Shown here piece after piece: positions 58,043-64,000 of a stretch of 64,000 nt of DNA (positions are counted from its first letter, which is position 1; the number at the start of each line of letters is the position of its first letter). The notes beneath the pieces are model-generated. The model was given only the letters and a program-made list of their open reading frames with translations, did no database searches and was not told the DNA's origin. The stretch lies in NCBI GenBank assembly GCA_963854835.1, contig OY978527.1, positions 19,656,845 to 19,720,844 on the forward strand, read 5' to 3'. Origin of the DNA: Megamerina dolium (taxonomy: Eukaryota > Arthropoda > Insecta > Diptera > Megamerinidae). The position numbers and the translations under genes are program-made.

Positions 58043-58423
58043 CATTCTGTCAAATAAGTACCCGGGAATTGGAAATTCTCATTTTTGTGTGTGTGCGTTG
58101 CGATTTTTACTATGGATAAAAATATCGAACAAAGTTTTCGACATGGTTGAATCACCAAATGTTTTTTTCAACATTTCCAACGTTTTGGCACAAGAAATTT
58201 TGTTTGAAACACAAAATTTCACAAATTTCCATAGTAAAAATCGCAACGCACACAAAAGGTTGACTTGTTCCTAATGACGCCGTAACCAAACTAAATGACA
58301 CATAGCAATAAAAATTCACAGAATAGTGGCTGACAGTTGTGCTAACCTGGGAAAAAAATTTTTTTTAAATATTCTGAGGGAAAATTAAAAATGAGAATTT
58401 CCGGGTACTTATTTGACAGAATG
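58043..58423 (+). mobile_element. mariner-derived MITE, copy F2, internally inverted
   Basis: 381 bp between TA dinucleotides (58041-58042, 58424-58425), with the same terminal repeats as F1. The interior (about 58136-58350) is the reverse complement of the F1 interior. In addition a 26-bp stretch in the original orientation is kept at 58091-58116 and pairs perfectly with 58228-58253, giving a fold-back structure. Confidence 0.9.
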
Positions 58424-58429
58424 TATATA

Positions 58430-59610
58430 TACGTTTAACTGTTATGTAATTTAAATGCAAATATTGCAATCGTGTATATATACATACTTGTTTTGTGTAT
58501 CCTTATTATAATCATATATATACAGTATACTCGCAAATTGGAATAAGAAATTTAGCGTTCACACACGTTTATTTTTTTGTATCGGTGGTAGCGCTGGTGT
58601 ATGACTGTGTGAAAATGAAAAAAAGTTGCGAAGCTTTGCATATAAATATTTGTATATACTAATATCTAGTAGAGTTTCTTATCCGTGTGACACAGCGGGA
58701 AAGAAGAACATCAATATGGGAAGGATAATGAGTTAAGAAAATCTAAAACGAAAATTCTTATGATTTTTTATGATAGTCAGGAAAACGTATGGAAACAAGT
58801 AAAGGATAATTTTAATATGTAGGCTATTTAGTCGTGGTTGATGTTTACGAGTATTTGGTAATAGATGTTTTCTCTTAGAATATGGGGAAAAAGGAGAGTA
58901 GCAGCATCTAAGTAGAATTATATGCCAGTGGGGTGTATTTAATTTTGGCTTGCTAATAGCTTAAAAATTGTTTTTAATTAAAAAATATAACAACATCTTT
59001 TCAATTTTAAATGAAAATCATATAGTGTGTATATCTCTAATCCTCAATACCACATAGTAGGAATTTAATATTATATAGTAATCTATTTCAGCTTAAATGT
59101 ATTTCACTCATACATACTGTCGTAGGCGCGACAAGTGAAGGGGTTTGTATTTAACAAACAAACAAACACTATTTAATTTAATATATGTATGTTACGTGTA
59201 GAATTTGTAAGTTTATTCTATAATGAAATAAAGTTAAAGTGAATGTAAAATTATAATATAATAGTATAGTTATATTTACCATTTTCATTTCATTTCTCTC
59301 TTATTTGAGTGATGCCCTTGGAAAAAGTGCTGAGCGTTGATCGCTTATTCTCTCAGTACTTATTTTCTCTCTATTTTAACACCAGTCATTTAGTTTGATT
59401 TAATTAATTTAATTTCTATTTTGTAGTTTTAGGTGCAAAACTGATAATATATGTAATATAATAACGTAGCGTCCACATAATTTGCAAATATAACATTGTT
59501 AAAATTAATCAAATAAAAATTCTAAAATGTACTATTTTCACTAGTATCCGAACGGTATAATTTAGTTTCCAGAGGCTTTTATTTTAGTATCCAGATGCGT
59601 AAATTTTGTT
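58430..59610. other. AT-rich intergenic DNA, no gene seen
   Basis: No coding or repeat similarity recognised. Confidence 0.55.
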
Positions 59611-59617
59611 TGAAGTT

Positions 59618-60420
59618 TTAGTCGTTTTGATCTTGAATAAATAAACATTTTTGCTGGTTTTTTGAAACATTTACACACAAAAAAAATTTGGGTAAACCAA
59701 ATGTGTTGCGATTACCAATGATGAATTTGTGTTCTGGGAAAGAATTTTGAAGGTCATCTGATTTTGTCGAAGGGAATGAGAGTTTAATGAATTCTTTATC
59801 AATGGCAGCGATTTCTTGCAGTTCAATTGAAATTTCATCTTGCCGGAAGGTTGTCGATGAATTCAGGTCCACTTTGGATTCAATCCTGTTAGTCTCATTA
59901 GTTCTTCTTCGGATTCTTTATATAATGTTCCATCCCTCCTTAGAACGTAAACACCAGCGCTCAAGTCCTCCCTTCAAGAGCAGGGTCCACTGTTACATCC
60001 ACTATTAGCATTTTTGACGCTTTAGTTTGAATCACCTTCTAAACGATTTCATCTATCTCAAATTTGGAAAGTTCAATGGATTGTTCTGATTCGGACAAGT
60101 TCTCAACGTTATTCTTTAAGTATATAGAATAATAGACAGCTGCAGATTTCAATGGATACAAACCACTTTTCGGAATCCGTTTTGTTTAGTACCCACCAAA
60201 TCCTTATTTTTAACAATCGCATCAATTAAAAGTCTACAGATGTTTTTTTTTTTTGTTAATGGCTGTCCCAAATTATTTGATTGTTTCAGCGGGGAGCTAA
60301 TGGATGCCGATGGGCTCGCTCTATCTGGTGGCAAACTTGTCGGTTGGTAGCGTTGTGGTAGAGATGCTGCCGACGGTGATTGCATCTGTCTCGATGTATG
60401 GCTGTTGCTGTTGTTGCAAA
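59618..60420 (-). pseudogene. Unidentified degenerate coding region
   Basis: Minus-strand frames are collinear from right to left. A Ser/Pro-rich start (MQSPSAASLPQRYQPTSLPP) leads to LTKKKNICRLLIDAIVKNKD and LVGTKQNGFRKVV. In another frame come GLYPLKSAAVYYSIYLKNNV, ENLSESEQSIELSKFEIDEI, KVIQTKASKMLIVDVTVDPA and DGTLYKESEEELMRLTGL. The last frame (59872-59618) ends the region. Continuity over about 250 codons with only a few frame breaks argues for a real ancestral protein. I do not recognise it; a transposon-associated or multi-copy insect family is possible. Confidence 0.4.
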
Positions 60421-60699
60421 TAACACACTTCTTTTTTCACTTTTATATATTCAAATGTTTTACACTTTATTTATTTCAATGGTTAATTGCTAAATTTAAA
60501 AATTAAATGCTTAAAATTATTACCGGGAGGGGAAAAGTCGAGCATTGCTCGAGGGATTATTTTTTTTATTTTAATTTTTTTATATTTTAATGTTCTGTGT
60601 AGAAAAATGGCGCACTATTCGAGAAGGGAGTTAATCAACAATAAAGAAAGGTATTATAAACAGAAAGTGAAGAGATAAAAGTAAGAGGAAAAAGAGTAC

Positions 60700-60701
<2 letters not shown>

Positions 60702-60731
<30 letters not shown>
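60702..60731. repeat. (GA)n microsatellite
   Basis: About 15 GA units. Confidence 0.95.
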
Positions 60732-60734
<3 letters not shown>

Positions 60735-60739
60735 GGAGA

Positions 60740-61125
60740 ATGAGAACGAAAAATAGGGGGACGAAAGAGACTTACACTAGAGTTGCTAACCCATGCAAAC
60801 TTTATACGGACAGTGCCCGACACACATGTCCTGGCGTAGACATTCCGCCCTCTAGCAGGAATATTGCAAAAGAGACGGAACCTCCACCCGAGACGAAGGG
60901 AATGAGAAAAAAAATTAACATAAATAGTCAATAAAAAGGAAAATACAGTATTTCATATAACTTAAACTAATCTTAAAAGTAATTAAAATTAACACTAAAA
61001 TATTCCTATGCGTGTATGTGCGTTGATACACCATCAGGAAAAGCGGGAAATTGACGTGGGAGGTTGACGTTCACAAGAATGAAAAAGAGTCCTTGGGATG
61101 GGATGACGCATGTTGATTGTTGAGG
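60740..61125. other. Intergenic DNA, no gene recognised
   Basis: No clear motif. Confidence 0.4.
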
Positions 61126-61129
61126 ATGT

Positions 61130-61567
61130 TGATTGATGAGTGCGGAACGAATGTTCATTGAAGAACGCCGGCGTACTCAAAAATCGATTCGCTTTTCATC
61201 GAGATATCCTCGCTCCGTCCCAAAAAAGAATTTTGGCATATTGTCAGCGATTTGTCTTGGTGGACGCAGGCTTGGAAAAAACTATAAGCACCGTTAATAT
61301 CTCCGTTTCATTTCCAGCTACAATTTTATAAGTATTTTTATAGCCCTTGAGAGCTATATCTTTTCCAGTTTTTGGGCAGAGGCAAATGCTGGTTTCGTCA
61401 CCATTTAAAATTCTTGAAGGGTCATTCATGCCAACAGTTTTTAAGTATTCCTTAAGGTTCTTGAACCATTTCAAAATCGTCTCCTGCGTCACTACTGCTT
61501 TGCCCTTACTGATTGTTTCCGATTCCCTCTTTGCTAAAGATGGATTCCGCTTGATAAAAACTCTCAT
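61130..61567 (-). pseudogene. pogo/Tigger-like transposase remnant
   Basis: From 61567 on minus, FIKRNPSLAKRESETISKGK and AVVTQETILKWFKNLKEYLK are followed by SRILNGDETSICLCPKTGKD and GYKNTYKIVAGNETEILTVL. This is the CENP-B-type DNA-binding end plus the start of a DDE_1 domain, with the first catalytic Asp in NGDET. A frame change near 61260 gives PPRQIADNMPKFFFGTERGY and, after one more change, STPAFFNEHSF, matching the following segment of pogo-like transposases. The second and third acidic residues are not reached. No terminal repeats found. Confidence 0.7.
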
Positions 61568-61619
61568 CCATGTTTTCCCCAGTCGATTATTTTTTTATTT
61601 ATAATTTTTTGAACAATAT

Positions 61620-62055
61620 TCAATAGATCATAAATTTTTAGCGGAATCTCACATTTACATAGATTGGTACACTATGGTTGCTCATCAGATTCGATAAAGT
61701 GTTGGCCCGGACATTGAAACTTATTTTCGTAGTATCCGGATAGTCATATTCCTACTTAGTAAACCCTGTGCGAATACTGAAAACATATGAGAAAAGCACA
61801 TTTCTCTTTCTGTAAATCATAGAAGATTTACCATATTATCATTTAGGAGCATTACAAAGAGAATTTTCGGAGAAAAGTAATTACTTTCCATTATAATAAG
61901 TTAATAAATACTAGTTCAATTACTTACTTTTTTAAAATGCTCCCACTATTTTTTACACAAAACGGCAAAACAACCGTTCTTTCAGACGTCAGACACTGAA
62001 CTGACGCGTAACTCTTAAAATATGCATTTGATTTGCCTGATATACATATGTTAAT
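61620..62055. other. AT-rich intergenic DNA
   Basis: Nothing recognised. Confidence 0.5.
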
Positions 62056-62059
62056 ATGT

Positions 62060-62100
62060 ATATGTTAAGTATGTGTATTATATACACATACTTAACATAT
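62060..62100. repeat. 41-bp perfect hairpin
   Basis: ATATGTTAAGTATGTGTAT, a 3-nt spacer, then its exact 19-nt reverse complement. The surroundings are non-coding. Confidence 0.9.
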
Positions 62101-62109
62101 CATATTATA

Positions 62110-63450
62110 TAATCAATAGATAAAAGATGTCATGATAAAAGACGTGATATATATTATTTCATAAATAGTAATCACAATCTAATTGACACAAATGAATCAC
62201 GACCATTACGAAAAAGACCATCTGGTCTTATTGTCTTACGATTAAAATTGAAAATAATATAAATAAATGTTTACGATTTAACGTGTATTGGTGAATATAT
62301 TACACCGCTCGACGAAGGTTTGTTTGTACACATGAGAAAATCCAATGGAATATGAAATTACACATCAAAAGAAGATCCAAAGAAGAAAATTTTTTTTAAA
62401 TCGACTTTAAAATTTGCACTTATATCTTGAAAAAATTATAAATAAAAGAAAAAATTAATAAAATACTCTAAAGTTGACGGATTTCAGAAAATAATACCTT
62501 TTTGAAGAGATAATTGAATAGAAAATTTGATATTGTTTTTCCCAGATTATTCTGACGCCGGATGGAGTCGCTATGCCATGGTAAGAATAAAAGTGTAATT
62601 TTGATTATTTTTATTATTTTTAGGCATTTATGTACCTTATTGGTAATTAAAACCAATTGCTGAATTATAACGTACCAATAATTTGGAGAATATTAGAAAC
62701 AACAATCTTTATTCAGTGAGTTCAGAAATCGCACAAAAATTATTTTCAACAAACGACAATATAAAATATTTCATTTAAAAAACCTTCTATGAAATTATAC
62801 ATAAATACTAAGTGTATATTGCAAAGTGGTTTTTATAACATCAACATACCTTTCGTTTAGTATTTTTCTTTTCATGATGAAAATTGAGTAAAATTGAGTA
62901 CAAATGGAATACCTTAAAATAATCAAAATTACATTTTTATTTTTATTAGAAGAGCATAAGGAAAGCAAATTCAAATTTTGTGTTCGATTACCTTTCCAAT
63001 ACGGTAATAATTGTTTAAATTGTTAATTGTGCAAATTTAAAAATCGATTTAAACAAAATTTTGACGTGCTACAGCAAATTGCCAAAATACGTGTATCTTC
63101 TGTTGATGTATATTTTCAGATTCTTTTGGATATTCTCATGTGTAAAAAAAGTTTGATTTTATGGGACGGTGTTAAAGAAACATAATTAATAATACAGTTG
63201 ATTGTAATAATCGACTAAACAAATTGAAACTACCGATTCGAGTGCAGCACCAGAGTCTCGTCATCCATAGAAGATCCTAATCTGAACGCCCGGTAAATTG
63301 ACACACCGCCAAGTTAAGGAATTTTTAATGAATTCCTGCACTGCAGATCCTGCTGCAGCCAACTCATCCGACATTTCATAATATTACCATATTATGGAAC
63401 TTCTAAGAAGGTAATTTTGTGTTGTCCTATTTAAGCTACGAGAATTTATC
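62110..63450. other. AT-rich intergenic DNA, no gene recognised
   Basis: An ATAAAAGA(T/C)GT(C/G)AT-type direct repeat lies at 62119-62146. Nothing else was recognised. Confidence 0.5.
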
Positions 63451-63459
63451 TGAATTGTT

Positions 63460-64000
63460 CAGAACGGGAAATGCATCACATCTTTGACTTTTCCAGGTGC
63501 CCGAGAAATTGTACCACTCCTTACTACGTGTCCCAAATATTCGACTTCGTATTGCAAAAATTGGCATTTGGCCTACTTAATACGCATGCCATTTTCTTCA
63601 GCGCATTTTAACACCATCTTTAAGCGCGTTACAGCTTCCTTAAGCGTTTTGCAGGAACGATCAAGTCGTCAATGTACACGATTGCTATGTTTTCTTTTAT
63701 TAAATCTCTAAAAACGTAATTGATATACCTTTGAAATACGCCGGGCGAGTTACACAAGCCGAAAGGGACACGCTGAAATTCATATTGCCATTTTTGCGTA
63801 ACGAAGGCCGTAAATTTCCTGCACGCCGGTTCGATGTCCACATGGAAAAATCTATTTTCTAAATCGATAATGCTAAATACGGACGCTCCTTGCAATTTGT
63901 CTAGTTGATCCTCGATTATAGGCAACGGGTAATGATCGTGGCGAATCTTCTTATTCAGTTCGCGAAAGTCGATGCATAAGCGGTGTGAGCCACCCGATAT
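63460..64000 (-). pseudogene. Ty3/gypsy reverse transcriptase, runs off the right edge
   Basis: From the window edge on minus: GGSHRLCIDFRELNKKIRHD, PIIEDQLDKLQGASVFSIID (first palm Asp block), FQRVPFGLCNSPGVFQRYIN and NIAIVYIDDLIVPAKRLRKL with an intact YIDD catalytic box. A frame change then leads to TLKEAVTRLKMVLKCAEENG, a stop, and FLQYEVEYLGHVVRSGTISR with APGKVKDV. Homology ends near 63460, so RNase H and integrase are missing on this side. This is a different gypsy lineage from the element at 48-53 kb. Confidence 0.85.

Overview
The window is eukaryotic, AT-rich, gene-poor intergenic or heterochromatin-like DNA, most likely from a higher fly (Diptera). A tephritid-type genome is my best guess. 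The evidence is long TA-microsatellites, 50-90 nt introns inside transposons, and a mix of mariner, PIF/Harbinger, BEL/Pao, Ty3/gypsy and APE-type non-LTR elements of the kinds common in fly genomes. I find no rRNA, no functional tRNA gene, no CRISPR, no bacterial-type operon and no certain host gene. One 123-codon reading frame (39535-39906, minus) could be a host exon.

Layout. 1-12.8 kb: a mariner with both ends (1609-2890), a Harbinger relic (3171-4459), a Harbinger-type MITE (4685-5196), a non-LTR 3' fragment (6330-6790), a tRNA-derived SINE (10216-10527) and an ISL2EU-like transposase relic (10800-11510). 12.8-20.7 kb: a decayed BEL/Pao element split by an antisense non-LTR insertion with a 13-bp target-site duplication, then a mariner-superfamily relic carrying a 130-bp fragment of the same non-LTR family. 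20.7-32 kb: a degenerate repeat block, an old mariner, a SINE split cleanly by a second MITE copy, a near-complete two-ORF Harbinger (27786-29983) and two more SINEs. 32-41.5 kb: a mariner, then two closely related Tc1/mariner-superfamily copies in inverted orientation (33727-34994 and 36188-37476) among TA-microsatellites and a minisatellite, then a 1150-bp Harbinger derivative with clear ends (37961-39110) and a mariner fold-back MITE. 42-58.4 kb: collinear BEL gag, pol and integrase remnants interspersed with non-LTR, gypsy and Tc1 insertions. 58.4-64 kb: an unidentified degenerate coding region, a pogo-like relic, a hairpin and a gypsy reverse transcriptase that runs off the right edge.

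Almost every coding remnant is broken by stops, frameshifts or deletions. The insertions form a readable stratigraphy: old BEL, mariner and SINE copies are interrupted by younger non-LTR and MITE copies. The most informative observations are the inverted Tc1/mariner pair that shares its flank and its frameshift, a MITE family with a doubled terminal repeat, three Harbinger relics that all have convergent transposase and Myb/MADF ORFs, and an internally inverted mariner MITE. All family names come from reading the translations by eye. No database search was possible.
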